DNA of 64,000 nucleotides from Lomentospora prolificans (lineage: Eukaryota > Ascomycota > Sordariomycetes > Microascales > Microascaceae), in assembly GCA_029532625.1 (NCBI GenBank), contig JARFXM010000010.1, positions 434,001 through 498,000 of the forward strand, in the 5' to 3' direction. Within the stretch, counting starts at the first letter, position 1. The number at the start of each line of letters is the position of its first letter. Positions 33,869 through 45,240 of the stretch are shown here, in pieces. Made by a program: the position numbers and the translations under genes. The notes below the pieces were generated by a model, which saw only the letters and a program-made list of their open reading frames with translations, did no database searches and was not told the origin of the DNA.

Positions 33869-36547
33869 AGAATTATATCGCCATGACGAACGATGCCTTT
33901 GTCTTTTCGCCGTGGAACCTTCTTCTAAAACGGATGGGCACCCATGAGATAAAGTGTTTGTGAGAAAAGGTGATAGCAGCTTGAGTATAGTATGCCGGGC
34001 GATGTACGGGATACATCTCCATCGAATAACAGTATTGGTGGGTTTAGACCTAGACCACTCAAGAACACCAGAAGTAGATCAGAAGGCATCTTAAATTTGG
34101 TACCTCCATCATAGGAAGAGCCGAAATGAGCGGCGCTTCATCAACCATATTATTCTAGCAGCGAGACTTGCCAACGGCTCTTCATCCCAGCCGCATGGGA
34201 AGCTCCTCAGCAAGTGAGGGAATCGCGATGGATAGGTGCTGGAAATTGTCAGGGTACTAGCTCTAGGAAAGTTGCTGAAGAAAAATAGGAGATACCATTC
34301 ATCCCTGTGAGCACATCGGCGGTGCAAGAAGTAAATAGGTGCCGCTGAAAAGGAGATTGCGGAAATATGAGTCCATCTAGCACTAGGCTGTTGCTACTAT
34401 TTCCACGCCCTTGTGTCTATTGTCTGGTGATTCCTCCGCTTCCTTTTCTTCGATAATGAACTTATTAATGCCTAGCGCGATACGGTCCGCCGTGGCTTGT
34501 ATTATAAAAGCTGCATTAAGGCGCTCTGCAAGTCATGCCTCTCGAACCAGCCCAGGGCGAAGGAGCCAGGAGCAGCCAAGTCAAACAAGAATGTCCATCC
34601 ATGACACCAAAGAATTCGAATGTAGAAAGCACGACATGTATAATTAATTGGCTAAGCGCATATTCACTATCACTTTCCTTGTCTGAACAGAAAAATCACT
34701 CCAAAGAGGGAGATAGAAAACCGGCCGACTTATTTAGACCATCTCTGGCACCACCTCTGACAATTCTTCAACTCACAATTCTCAGGGACGACTGGTAAAT
34801 GATAAGCTCAGCGGGCCTGATCTTGTGCGTCCCAACCTCCCGCTTGAGCTACTTGGCAACAACGAAGTTCGTCGATACCACCCTCAACCGCCTGAATTTG
34901 CTTTTATCGAGCAATCCGTTGGAAGGCAGACTTTTGGTTTCAGGAAGCTTTGGGGCACTAAAGAGAGAACGCGGGCATTCATTGAGCAGACGGAAGATAT
35001 TTTGGGCTTCTAAAAGAAGTAGTAGCTGTCTAGGCTCGGGTTGGGAATGGGTAGTGGTAAAAGTGCTGCTATATAGGGCCAATCGATCGAGATAACTTTG
35101 CAAAGCTGGTAATAGTGAGTTTATATCAGAATTAACTCCATCTGCTCCCTCATAAGAGCATCAAATTTCTATAGTGATATTTCTTACTGTCACTATAAGT
35201 TGGGAGCGCATTGCCAACTCCCCATCAGGCAGAAGGATAGCGGTGAAGTAACCGGCGCTAGGGCAGCAAGAAAGTCCAAGCCACACTTAATGCTATCGTT
35301 TCATCCTGCTCCCCGTCCATCAGCCTCCAATTTCGGTAAATTCGATATCTAAACAAGAATAGACCTTTCAATGATTAGATTAAGACATGCATAGAGTTCG
35401 TAGTGAGGAAAACCTCATGAATAGTTGCTATAACTATCAGACGCAAATTTGCGTAAATGAATAGTTGATTTCCATGTTCCTGTTCGTCTTTCGACCCCGT
35501 CTAACTGGTTGAACTGTGAGAAAATGTTCACACCAGGCTCTGGAAACTTGGCTGAATGCACAGAATGGTTTGTTTCTCCTCTAGGGAAACGCCCTTCGGA
35601 GCACAGAAAAGTCCTTTCCAGCATATGACTCTCCCTCTTCGACTGCACTAGTCACCTTGATTTCCAAGTTCCACATTCATAAGCGTTCGGTAACTTAACC
35701 CAGTTCCAGACTAAAAAGGGCCCATTAGTTAGGATGGATCCGGCAACATCGCTCAACACTCTTATGGAAAAGAGTCCGACGGTAGTTTCTGGGAGGTGTT
35801 AAGTCCGTCTGTGCCTCTCCTAGCGCCTTCTCTAACAGGCAAGGTGTAAACTTCGATATCATAGAAGGGTCTGTCGATGAAGTCCTTAGCTCGAGGACAG
35901 CAGAATGTAGGAAATCGTGCACCTCGGCGTGCGTTGCTGGAGGGTGAATGTGCCTACGTCCTCGAAAGTGTGAATGAGACGCAAGTTCTCAAGTTCAAGT
36001 GTGGTTTGTAGCTGAATGCGTGGCGGTGATTGGCGTGATTTAGACTTTATAGTTACCTTCCTTCACATACTATTCTAATATATGTCTAGGTACTTTTGGT
36101 GTACTTCTACTCTAGAGTCTCTAATGTAAACCTTTCATTTATTCGGCCTCTTTCACTAGTATGGATTGGCTGTCAAGCCAAACATCCAGATGTATCTCTT
36201 CTAGCGCCTCTTTTTAACTCCCAATCAACAAGCCTGGGTGACAGCAGGATTATTCAATTCCTGTAATCAGTACCCTTTCTCGGCGCCAGTTTGCGGATAA
36301 ATTGATTTAGAGTCTGCAACTACACGAAGAAGTCCGGCGTGTAATACTATCCGAGAACACGAGCTCTCTGTCATTTGGCCCCGATAGAAGTTGGGATAAA
36401 ACGTGATATTGAGATCCGACTACCTAAGGAAGTATTAAGGTTGTATAAACCGTGAAATGTAAATCTTAAATCCTAAACCTCCACTACATGAGATTGAATT
36501 TCTGTCCGAGTCCCTAGCATTGGACTATTCCGTCACAGGCAATGAAC
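33869..36547. other. Gene-free region
   Basis: About 2.7 kb. Frames at 34799-35095 (plus) and 35725-35922 (minus) are short and unlike any family; they may be decayed genes. The right half (about 36050-36540) is relatively AT-rich. No transposase or RT motif is visible. Confidence 0.5.
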
Positions 36548-37522
36548 TTAGTTAGCGGGCTGCTCGGGAGGTTGAGGGGCCTGTTCCGGCGGCTGCTGGG
36601 GATTTTGGCCCTGGTTCCCTCCTTGGTCGCCACCCTCGGTCCCATCAGGGAGACACTGATGGTAGTACTCGTTCACTTGAGTGCAAGTTCCCTCAGCACA
36701 TTCAGTAGGTCCGGTCCAGTCTTGGCCACCACACTGCTGATAAACTTCAGCAGTGCCTCCAGAACCGGGTTGCTGAGGCTGCCCCGGCTGCTGTGGCTGC
36801 TCTGGTTGTTGAGGTTGTTCGGGCTGTTGGGGCTGCTCCGGCTGCTGTGGCTGCTCTGGTTGTTGAGGTTGTTCGGGCTGTTGGGGCTGCTCCGGCTGCT
36901 GTGGTTGCTCTGGTTGTTGAGGTTGTTCGGGCTGTTGGGGCTGCTCCGGCTGCTGTGGTTGCTCTGGTTGTTGAGGTTGTTCGGGCTGTTGGGGCTGCTC
37001 CGGCTGCTGTGGCTGCTCTGGTTGTTGAGGTTGTTCGGGCTGTTCGGGCTGCTCCGGCTGCTCCGGTTGACCAGGTTGCGCGGGTTGTTCAGGCGCTCCG
37101 GGTGCACCAGGGAATCCAGGCATGCCAGGCATAGCCGGAACGCCACCACCTGGGGCACCAGGCATTCCGGGCATTGTAGGAACGTCACCTCCGGGCGCTC
37201 CAGGGATTCCTGGCATACCAGGCATGGCCGGGACATCCCCACCAGGAGCACCAGGCATACCAGGTATAGCGGGAGTGCCAGGAACGTCGGGCTGGCCGGG
37301 TTGCTCGGGTTGTCCGGGTTGCAAAGGTGGGGCTGTAGGTTGAGTGTCGGAGACCGAAGTGCTTGAGCTTGCTGTAGCAGTAACGCTAGCAGTGTCCGTG
37401 GTGCTGGTCACATCTTCTACGGCCGAGGTTGGTGCTTCTTGGCGGTAGCGAATGACGCTGCCATGAACCGCAGTTGCGGCCAGAAGAGCAACGAGGAAAG
37501 ACTTGTGACCCATGGTTCTCAT
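36548..37522 (-). CDS. Secreted collagen-like, PEQPQQ-repeat protein with CBM1
   Basis: One exon, 324 aa. Residues 1-22 are a signal peptide (MGHKSFLVALLAATAVHGS core); I start at 37522, though a Met three codons later is also possible. About 30-60 is Ser/Thr-rich and likely O-glycosylated. About 80-150 is collagen-like, with PGMPG, PGAPG and PGGDVP repeats. About 152-250 is a near-perfect array of PEQPQQ hexapeptides. About 260-292 is a fungal cellulose-binding module (CBM1) with YQQCGGQDWTGP, four cysteines and paired Tyr near its end, followed by a Gln/Pro-rich tail. No catalytic domain is present. It could be a wall or adhesion protein with an extended Pro-rich stalk that presents a CBM1 (inference). 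The repeat is coded by a 54-bp minisatellite, so length may vary between strains. Confidence 0.9.
   Translation of the reverse strand: MRTMGHKSFLVALLAATAVHGSVIRYRQEAPTSAVEDVTSTTDTASVTATASSSTSVSDTQPTAPPLQPGQPEQPGQPDVPGTPAIPGMPGAPGGDVPAMPGMPGIPGAPGGDVPTMPGMPGAPGGGVPAMPGMPGFPGAPGAPEQPAQPGQPEQPEQPEQPEQPQQPEQPQQPEQPQQPEQPQQPEQPQQPEQPQQPEQPQQPEQPQQPEQPQQPEQPQQPEQPQQPEQPQQPEQPQQPEQPQQPGQPQQPGSGGTAEVYQQCGGQDWTGPTECAEGTCTQVNEYYHQCLPDGTEGGDQGGNQGQNPQQPPEQAPQPPEQPAN
36788..37057 (-). repeat. 54-bp tandem repeat (about 5 copies)
   Basis: The same 54-bp unit begins at 36788, 36842, 36896, 36950 and 37004, with only a few substitutions (mostly C/T). It codes 18 residues, three PEQPQQ hexapeptides, on the minus strand. 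The unit is a multiple of three, so copy change keeps the frame. Confidence 0.92.
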
Positions 37523-39342
37523 GGTTCTTGATGGACGACCTGAGTATAAGTGTGGTGGTAAAGGGCTGTAGAAAGATTTGTGTGGTTGAGGAGTGGTGAT
37601 TTGTGACTGAGGAGAAAGAACCGAGAGAGAGGAATGCACTCGTTTTATACTTTCAGGTGAGCCTCTCAATCAAGTAACTCTTGCTTGATTCTCTTGCTTG
37701 ATCCTACAGGACAAGAACTCTCGTTTGATATTAACATGGATACATTCTGAGGCGCCACCCCTCCTGCACCACTTGACCGACTTCGACCGACCGGGGTTAG
37801 CTACCAGTTACGTGCCATTAATGAAGATCCATTTTCAAAAACCTCTGCTCGGTTTCATAGATTCGACACATGCAAGACTCTTTAGGTCCACCGTTGACTT
37901 CATTCGTCTCCACTCACCTATGCTTACCGGGACGGCATCACCAGCTTTCGTTTACGAGATATTAACACGAATCGAGCTTAGTAACGATCGACAGCAAAAC
38001 CTGCAAGCGAGATCGAATCAGTATATAGACCATGGCGTCACCAAACGGGCTGCATCGCCTTGCAGGATCACAAATCCCAAATCCGGGGAAGACAAGCAGC
38101 TCGTTCATAAGGGTTCCCGAATGCTGATCCTCAGCTGTGCCGCCCTATATCCCTAACCGATGCAGTGGCATATGACACAACTTCATTTCGAATTAAAACG
38201 TTTCAATGCTTCCCTGGGGGAGGGGAAGTGTTTCTAGATTGGGTATTTGCCGCAATGAGGAGCTGCAACGATAGCTGGACTAGAAACTTCGAAGGGGACC
38301 TCGGCAGGCTATCATTCGGCGGCGCTTAATGATCTGCATTCCCAACGTGGCGAATGCAATAGTGGCCCGTCTGATGTTAATTTTGAAGACGGCAGGCTAA
38401 CTGGATTGAGATCATAGTTAACTGGTATAAGTGGAGCCGCATGCGAATCGCGAACCGGGAGCTTGCGCGACGATTGGTGTCAGCTTAATTAGCCGCCTTC
38501 ATGCTGTAGCGGTGGCCTCCGATTGTCCTATAAGGCATTACGACAACGCTTAAGACGATATATTAAGCGGGCTGAATTCGACGTCATGAGCTGGATTGGG
38601 CGGGAGACAAGCTCAAAAAAAGCAGGTCTCGTTCACGGAGTAGTAAGGCATATCCTTTGACTTGGACAACGCTATCTGCGTTTGCCTCTTTCGGCGATCA
38701 AAGCTAACATCATAGTCCTTGCATTTAAATTGACTAAGGTGCGACCAGGATCCTTGGTCAACATGAAATGAGACTCTGCCATCTATTCAGATCATTATGA
38801 TCGGCTTAATCTATGTCCGTGGGTTCAGTGGGCCTAGACCGAGACTTCGTGGGAGCAAGAGTGTGGCGCGCGCGGGTGCTGGGGCAAAATAATAAAAAAA
38901 GACAGCACGGCGCGGTCAGGCGAGATGGGATGGAACGCATGACCCGGGGCAAGATCTCGATACCTGATGGTCGTGTGAGTGGCGAGTTGTCATACTAAAT
39001 TCCGTAGATTCTTCTTTGATCACTTTGTACTGATATCATCTCAGTACTATCGAATATCACTTAGGGGATTCTCGAAATGGCTTCTCAAGCTATTTCAAGC
39101 GTTGCGTTAAGTGTCGGAAAGTCTTCCGCTCGCCCTATTCCCGTTATGTAGAGATATATATCATCCATCCAAGGCCTCTTACGAGTAAGAAGTGGGATAT
39201 AAACTCGTGACCCCTGATAAATGAATCTTTCTACTAAGGTATGACATAGGAAGACGAAGAGAAGCAATATATTATAATGGAGTTGTCCAGCCCAGTTATT
39301 GACAGGTGTCAAGATAACGAAAAGGCTGTCTATATCGTCTTG
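37523..39342. other. Gene-free region
   Basis: About 1.8 kb. The first 200 bp is the promoter of the CBM1 protein. Beyond that no family-like frame appears (37698-38156 is open but anonymous). Confidence 0.5.
37642..37650 (-). promoter_or_regulatory. TATA box of the CBM1 protein gene
   Basis: The minus strand reads GTATAAAAC about 120 bp before the start codon, followed by a CT-rich leader. This is a good TATA match in the right place. Confidence 0.55.
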
Positions 39343-40728
39343 CTAATAATAGCCTCGAAAGAAGGGACCGGGAGGATAAATAAGGAACTCGACGAGAATC
39401 TCAAGTTCCGCCGACAAGGCCTGCATGTTTTCTTGCAGTTTTTGGTCACACTCGTGCGGGTCATATCCTGGCTGGAACTCTATCCTTTTAAGACGTGGGG
39501 TATATCGCTCGTACGTATCTGCCCATAACCTTGCGATTTCTTGTAGCCGGTCAGCTTTCCAATCCGTTCTAAAGAGCGCACGCGATAGCCCATCGGTGAC
39601 TGTCAGTATCTCCAGGTTCGACGGGAAACATTCCAATCCAGGTCCCGACTGTTCTCCGTATCTAGGCAAAAATGGAACGGCCGCGGTAAATATTTTGAGT
39701 GAACCCAGGCGCACCAAGTCGTCCAAAGATCCTTTGGTCCCTGCGAAGGTCGCAAATCCCAGTTTTGTCCTTTTTTCACCCACTAACAAATGTAGTTCTT
39801 CCAGTGTGTCTTTCACTAATAATAATCCTTCCATTATTTCATCAAGGTTTAGGGTGAGTGTATCTGTATCCTCATACATTAGACGGTAGCGGTGATGCCA
39901 GGTCAAGCGAAGAGTTTTGAGGTTTCTCATGGCCGATAGAATCCCACCTAAGGGCCCTTCTTCCGCGAAATTCAAGTGTAGGACAGTTAGAACCGAAGTG
40001 TCGGGCACACCCATCGGCCATTCGCATTCATTATACCCCTCGATAGTCGCATGGAGTGTTTGCAGTGCTGGGAGGTAGAAGAGAGGTAGTTTCTTCCGCC
40101 CATCAACAAGAAAGCCAGTCTCCCTCCGCGGATGATCCAAGCGGACTTCGCGGAGACGCTTGAATGAGGGAATATGCGATTGTATAGCCAGACTCCCCCG
40201 ACATGCGTGTGCCAGGGCTGAGATAAGAAAGCTAGAATCATGGCTAAACGAGCCGGCGAGGTGCAGATATTCCAGTCGGGGCAGATGGAGAAGCAAAACG
40301 GCAAGCAAGGCATCCACGGCCCCGTCTTCTAAAGAAGATTCCCAAAGTTGGCTAGCAGCAGAAGGGAGACCAAATGACTGGACGAGGGCTTTTGGTTTGG
40401 CTATCATAGCACTGGTCACGGTCGACCTCAGTGTTTGATGCCAACGGCTGTGGCCTGCGAGCGATACCCAGCGGACATATGCCCCAAGGCTCGGCCGATC
40501 CAAGATTGTTGTTAATAGCAAGGCAGGTTGTCGTGGATCATCTGGTATCGACCATGCCCAGTCAATATCGCGGTATAACAGAGGCTCGGCTATTAGCAGG
40601 AACCGTACGCAGACCAAACAACCGGCCCACCGACTGGCCGTAGGTAGGTATTCGAAGATGTGTTGGAGAATTTCGTCTGGTAATGTCAGAATACGTCCCG
40701 AGGGCGGCGATGGCCTCAGTCCCGTCAT
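39343..40728 (-). CDS. F-box protein
   Basis: One exon, 461 aa. Residues about 14-60 form an F-box (LTLPDEILQHIFEYLP, then the Trp/Cys-rich second half ending at LLYRDIDW). The remainder has scattered leucine-rich strands (LEYLHLAG, LREVRLDH, LKTLRLTW, LEELHLLV) like a degenerate leucine-rich repeat array. It should link substrates to an SCF ubiquitin ligase through Skp1; the target is unknown. It is close to full length for this large, variable fungal class. A tRNA gene lies about 270 bp upstream. Confidence 0.85.
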   Translation of the reverse strand: MTGLRPSPPSGRILTLPDEILQHIFEYLPTASRWAGCLVCVRFLLIAEPLLYRDIDWAWSIPDDPRQPALLLTTILDRPSLGAYVRWVSLAGHSRWHQTLRSTVTSAMIAKPKALVQSFGLPSAASQLWESSLEDGAVDALLAVLLLHLPRLEYLHLAGSFSHDSSFLISALAHACRGSLAIQSHIPSFKRLREVRLDHPRRETGFLVDGRKKLPLFYLPALQTLHATIEGYNECEWPMGVPDTSVLTVLHLNFAEEGPLGGILSAMRNLKTLRLTWHHRYRLMYEDTDTLTLNLDEIMEGLLLVKDTLEELHLLVGEKRTKLGFATFAGTKGSLDDLVRLGSLKIFTAAVPFLPRYGEQSGPGLECFPSNLEILTVTDGLSRALFRTDWKADRLQEIARLWADTYERYTPRLKRIEFQPGYDPHECDQKLQENMQALSAELEILVEFLIYPPGPFFRGYY

Positions 40729-40979
40729 GCTGGAATATGTGGGGGTGCTTATCAGGTGAGGAAATGGCCTTGATTATTTGCGCCAGAAAGGTTGGGAATG
40801 GGGTTTGATTTGGCGGACGACACTCGGGATCTGTGTCTTGGTGCGCCACCAATCTGCACCCCAAAGCTCGGCTTCGACTTGGCAGATTATTACATAATGA
40901 AAGCGATGCTGGCTTTGCCTGCCTCCTTTGGGAGATACTTTGTTGATTATTTGGACCGGAATGGATAGTTATGGTCGGC

Positions 40980-40990
40980 AAAAAAAAAAA
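40980..40990 (-). terminator. Pol III terminator of tRNA-Leu
   Basis: Eleven T on the minus strand, beginning 4 nt after the mature tRNA 3' end. This is the standard RNA polymerase III stop signal. Confidence 0.85.
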
Positions 40991-40993
40991 TAG

Positions 40994-41094
40994 TGATAAG
41001 AGTGAGATTCGAACTCACGCCCAGTTTCCTGGACCAGGAATTATTCGTTAAGCTAACCTTAACCTGGCGCCTTAGACCGCTCGGCCATCTTACC
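40994..41094 (-). tRNA. tRNA-Leu (anticodon AAG) with 17-nt intron
   Basis: The minus strand folds as a class II tRNA. The acceptor stem is GGTAAGA with TCTTATC (one G-U pair), then a D-arm from TGGCCGAGCGGTCTAAGGC and an anticodon stem CCAGG/CCTGG. A variable arm CCAG-GAAA-CTGG precedes the T-arm GTGAG-TTCGAAT-CTCAC. The anticodon loop reads TTAAGG then a 17-nt intron (after position 37) then T; the anticodon AAG specifies Leu. The intron contains CTTAA, able to pair with the TTAAG of the loop, as expected of a nuclear tRNA intron. CCA is not encoded. Confidence 0.93.
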
Positions 41095-41739
41095 CGATTT
41101 TCATTGGGAATCGAAGTTGTCGCACTAGTCAAGTATCGTGGTTGCGACAAATTTTTGTCTTCATAGCTCATAACAATAAAAGGCGCATGCAAACGTGCAA
41201 CTAACTGTTGTTCACTTTGGGAACTTGAACGGACAAGGGTGGGCAAGAATACCCCACAGATATGTATTCTTCTGGGACATTTGGAAGGAAAGCTCTTTTT
41301 GGAGCAATAGAAACGAAACAACAACGGAATAAACAAGGCCGGCCGATGCTACTCACACATGGCTTCTTGGAAGTTTCACCTTTTCAACGGCGCGACCGAC
41401 TTTTCCTTCCAACTCACCTAATACCTTCTTCATCGATCCGCACCTTTTCTCACGGGACCGCTGTCGCACATAATGGGAAATACAAGTCTGCTAGGGTTGT
41501 CGGGCTTTAGCACAGGAAGCCTTAGTCTTCAACATGTGCGAATTCAAACAATCATCTCATCCTATTGACAAATACCGACGGTTGGCTAAAGCCACTATTA
41601 TGAAGAAAAGAAAACTATGACTGCAAAGTCCCGGATTCAACCACTGAAACCCGCCAAAGTCTTTTGGGCTGTGCCCAGCCCTTCTGAGGAACCCGTGATC
41701 TTCCCCATCACCCCTTCAGCTTTCCAATGGACGTGCATT
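41095..41739. other. Intergenic region
   Basis: About 645 bp between the tRNA and a minus-strand small secreted protein stop. No gene is recognised. Confidence 0.5.
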
Positions 41740-42096
41740 TTACCACGTGCATGGGACCTCATCCCAGTAGCTGGTCGAGCAACTAGCAAACTGAAAGTCG
41801 TCCGAGCAAGTTTTGAAATCGCTCTTTGTCTCCTTCATGCATCGCCTGCCCTGGCCGTTGAACTGAAAGTGGCCCCGCGCTCTCTTCTGGTCGATGCAGA
41901 GCCTCTTCATGGCCGGGACGTCGGGGTCGCGGCACCCATCAGAGGCGTCGACCCTGTACCGGCCATGGTCCGTGATAAACTCGCCGTTGTGGTTGCAGGC
42001 GAGGGTGAAGCAATAGGAACTGACAATCATCCGGTCCGCAGCGGCCGTTGTAGCGAGACTTAGCGCGGCGATGACAGCGGGGATGTTGAAATGCAT
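41740..42096 (-). CDS. Small cysteine-rich secreted protein
   Basis: One exon of 118 aa. The first 20 residues are a clean signal peptide (hydrophobic core ending TTAAA). The mature part holds eight cysteines, so up to four disulfides, in a polar protein ending in a Cys-Thr-Trp tail. A TATATA element lies about 120 bp upstream of the start. No family is recognised. It has the general look of fungal secreted effector or antimicrobial-type proteins, but size and cysteine count are the only grounds for that. The next Met upstream in the frame gives no signal peptide at the N-terminus, so I start at 42096. Confidence 0.75.
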   Translation of the reverse strand: MHFNIPAVIAALSLATTAAADRMIVSSYCFTLACNHNGEFITDHGRYRVDASDGCRDPDVPAMKRLCIDQKRARGHFQFNGQGRRCMKETKSDFKTCSDDFQFASCSTSYWDEVPCTW

Positions 42097-44034
42097 TGTC
42101 TGAGATGAGATTAGCATAGGCTTCCGGCGAGGTGTAGGACAGGATTGGGGAAAGCGTTGGAAAGGACTCACAACTTAGAGAGGGTCTCTTGTCTGCTATT
42201 CGGGTAACTCGAGTATATAAGCGTCTCTATGTAGCGATGTAGGTTAAATGATCAAAGTGAAGATGGGGATGGAGAGCAAGGAATTCTATCTTTAAACGTC
42301 GGGCGTCTACATGGCTTTTATAATACACCTGGCACGTACCCAGGGAGATTATGCGAAGTTGCAAAATATTCTCCCATTTTCTTTCTTGGCATCTTTAACC
42401 TCGCCTTAGAGATATACGTTCAGCAAACCAGGACTGTAACACAAGCCATAGTTTCTCTATCGCCAAGCAAATCCTCCAGAGCCGTTAAACTAGAACTAGA
42501 AGATGGTGTTACGGTCCCGATTCCGATGTCCGCCCTTTGATCGGGTCCTCGTTCTGCACGGCCTAGGTGTTCTGAACAACCCACACTTTTGCCATACTGT
42601 TATCCAATACGACACTCCGTGCCTCGGCGCGAGGCATATTCGAAAAAACTTGGATTGAAAAGGCATACTGGCGCAATGGAATCCATGAGGTCGAGAAACG
42701 GGAATGCTGTCCATGCGGCGCAGACGGAATTGAAATCACAGAGCCGAATTAGCGGCGCGACTGCGGACAATTGGGTAATTCCTCCCCTCCGCCCCTGTTC
42801 AGCCATGCCGTGATTGAAAAGATTTACTCCTATTCCCATTCCCATATTCTTGGCTCATATTTCCATGTTTTGGTTCAGAGCTAATAAGACCTAATAGATC
42901 GCTCGAGTGGTCATATCTAGCCCAGATCCTTCGCCTGCGATGCAACATGAGCCCCCTGGCCAGGCTGTGTAACCGGTTGCTTGTGCTTTATACATTCAGC
43001 CATTCGGCAACTGCCCTGCCGGAAGTGACTGTGCGCGACACAACCGGCATCCCTAGCCATTCTTGCCGACCAGAGACCACCATTCTGCCTCCAATATAAT
43101 AATACAAGAGACCTTTTAGACCATCTATCCATTTCTCCGTAGATATACGTCACGGCAGACTCATCCAGACGAACTCAACATATCGTTTGGGGTGCTGGGC
43201 AAAGGATTCTCTCTTCTCTAGGATCCAATTCCGGTGGAGGAGGGGTTGGCCGCTTCCTATGCCAAGTCGTTACAGCCAAAACCTCGCCCCCGGAACAGAA
43301 CAGGCCGTTTTCATTGCCCGGAAATCCATTTCGATAGATCAGCGACGGAATGGTTGGAATCCTCCCTGAACCGGAAGAAGAACCAATTGAAAAATATCTT
43401 GAGGGCTGGTGTTGGGAGCAACATCTCTCCTCGGTTCTCGCTACTCTCAGAGGGGAATCGCTATACTCGGAATAGCCATAGAAGAGAAACTAGACAGACG
43501 AAATTTGGGGCTATTAAGGAACTAGAAATAGGCTTATGTGAGAGGGCACTCGGAATAGGTAATTCAGCCCTCGAAGGGGAGGTTCCATTTTCGGCACCGA
43601 AGCAGCAGCCCAGAGCTGTTCCCTCGCGGAATGTTGTCATATTTCAGTTTGAGAAATCTACAGCATTGTAAAGCACTTCCGAATTGGCCTAAGATAGATT
43701 TTACTGCTTTCCTGAGTATATCCTGAGTAGCCTCTGAACGAGCCCGAGGAAGGCGATGGGGGTGACCGTGCTTGGCGATGTAAGCCCGGATACTGAAGTG
43801 CGAATGGAGCGTACACTACATAACGAGAATTGAAGGCTCTTCATGAGGAGAATAGAAAACACCGTTTGGGGAGCAGAAGGAGTAGCTTGCGATGGCCTTT
43901 ACGATGATACAAACAGGTCAGACGAGGATGCCTATGTTTTCGTGGCCGCCTTGCGTGTAACCCTACTTTCTTTATTCATTGTCATGTATTCGTATCATAG
44001 ATATTCGCGCCCTTAATCATGATTCACATTTTGT
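42097..44034. other. Gene-free region
   Basis: About 1.9 kb. After the promoter of the small secreted protein, no family-like frame is seen. A 145-codon plus-strand frame at 43234-43671 is polar and anonymous. Confidence 0.5.
42214..42219 (-). promoter_or_regulatory. TATA box of the small secreted protein gene
   Basis: TATATA within TTATATAC on the minus strand, about 120 bp before the start codon at 42096. Confidence 0.5.
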
Positions 44035-45240
44035 TCAAGGAAAAGTCGTAATCTTGCCAAAAGTGTCCGCCATACCCCAAATCCCCGCCCTGAGACAGGT
44101 CAACTGCACAATCTGCGAGTGATCCACGAAGAGATTGACGTGGGCCCCAAACTCACGGATATACCAATTGAAAACCGGCGGATCAGCGGCCTCGAACATG
44201 ACCTTCTCGGCCGGTAACTCCCGCAGGATTTCCTGGATTACATCCGTTCTCCAGCTCCTTACGTTTTCGGTGATACCTTCGCTCTCGATCATGATGCGCT
44301 CGACGCCAGCATTGACAAAACGCTTTCCCATGTTGATGATCTTGGATGGGTCGGAAGTCCCTAGACTTTCGAGCTCCTCGGAGGACGTATCCCCTCCGGC
44401 GCCGAATTGGATGCCGCATTCGGGTTTAGCGATTAACCCGGCGTTGTGGACGCGGTCGATCAGTCGCAGCCAATCGTCTGGTGGGATTGACAAGAATCCG
44501 GCGGAAATCTCGATCACGTCAAATCCGACATCCTTGCATTTCTGCAGGTACTTATCGACTGCAGCATGAGGGTCTGATTGCGTGAGAACATGCTCGATCC
44601 ATCCGCCCTATTTTCGCCATTGTTAGCAGTATGATCCAAGGAACAGCAAGATCCCGACTACTGACCGTAGACACGTATGCATGATTTTCGTGGCACAGCT
44701 CTAGAAGTTCCCGAAGCCGGTTTTCGGGGAAGAGAGAGAATGAGCCACCTGCGAATTTTACTCCGTCGACATGATAACCCATCCTATCGGTGTCCCGGTT
44801 AGCTGGGCCATTGCGCATACCGATATTCATACGCACGTCTCAAAGACATCCTGAAGATGCCGTTTGCCCATGGCAGAGTAATAGGGTCCCCGAATTTCAG
44901 TCACGCCCGTCTTTCTTGGCTTTGGTGGCCTGGGGTTGTGTCGGATGAAGCCGTAGCCATTCGGATCCTCTAGCATGATTTTGGGATTCTGCTCTGGAGT
45001 TTGTGTCTTTTGTGTCGTCGACATTTGCCGATACGTTCGTGGCATTAACCCAATCCCGCACCGAGGAAGCCCCACCATGGGATATGTTCGTGTAAAGGTA
45101 GCGCGCATCACCATCTTGAAGTTTGCATTGGAGATTTTCTTTCGTTGCGGAGAGATCAGGCAAGCTAGAAGGAAAGTAGAGGCAGACCTGTCAGCCTCTA
45201 ATTTGAAGTTATACCGCACCAACTTACCAGTATTGTTCAT
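44035..45240 (-). CDS. Phosphosulfolactate synthase-like protein (ComA/HSA32 family)
   Basis: Exons 45240-44837, 44783-44666 and 44607-44035 give 364 aa. The barrel part is clear: TEIRGPYYSAMG near the start, then KFAGGSFSLFP, HAYVSTGGWIEHVL across intron 2, DVIEISAGFLSIP, KPECGIQFGAGG, RIMIESEGIT, EKVMFEAADPPVFNWYI and FVDHSQIVQL. This pattern fits the (2R)-phospho-3-sulfolactate synthase (ComA) family, which in archaea adds sulfite to phosphoenolpyruvate for coenzyme M, and whose plant relatives are heat-stress proteins. Fungi do not make coenzyme M, so the role here is open. The N-terminus is uncertain: several Met codons exist before the conserved part, and a basic, hydroxylated stretch could be a mitochondrial targeting segment. 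A 5' intron (GTAAGT at 45226) is also possible. Confidence 0.85.

Noticed and set aside
36542..37366. Long leucine-rich plus-strand frame (274 codons)
   Set aside because: It is the antisense of the PEQPQQ/collagen repeat; its regular pattern comes from the 54-bp repeat. The minus-strand product has a signal peptide and CBM1.
39130..39250. Second tRNA gene on the minus strand (GAGTTTATATCCC-like B-box)
   Set aside because: No matching A-box, acceptor stem or anticodon arm can be drawn.
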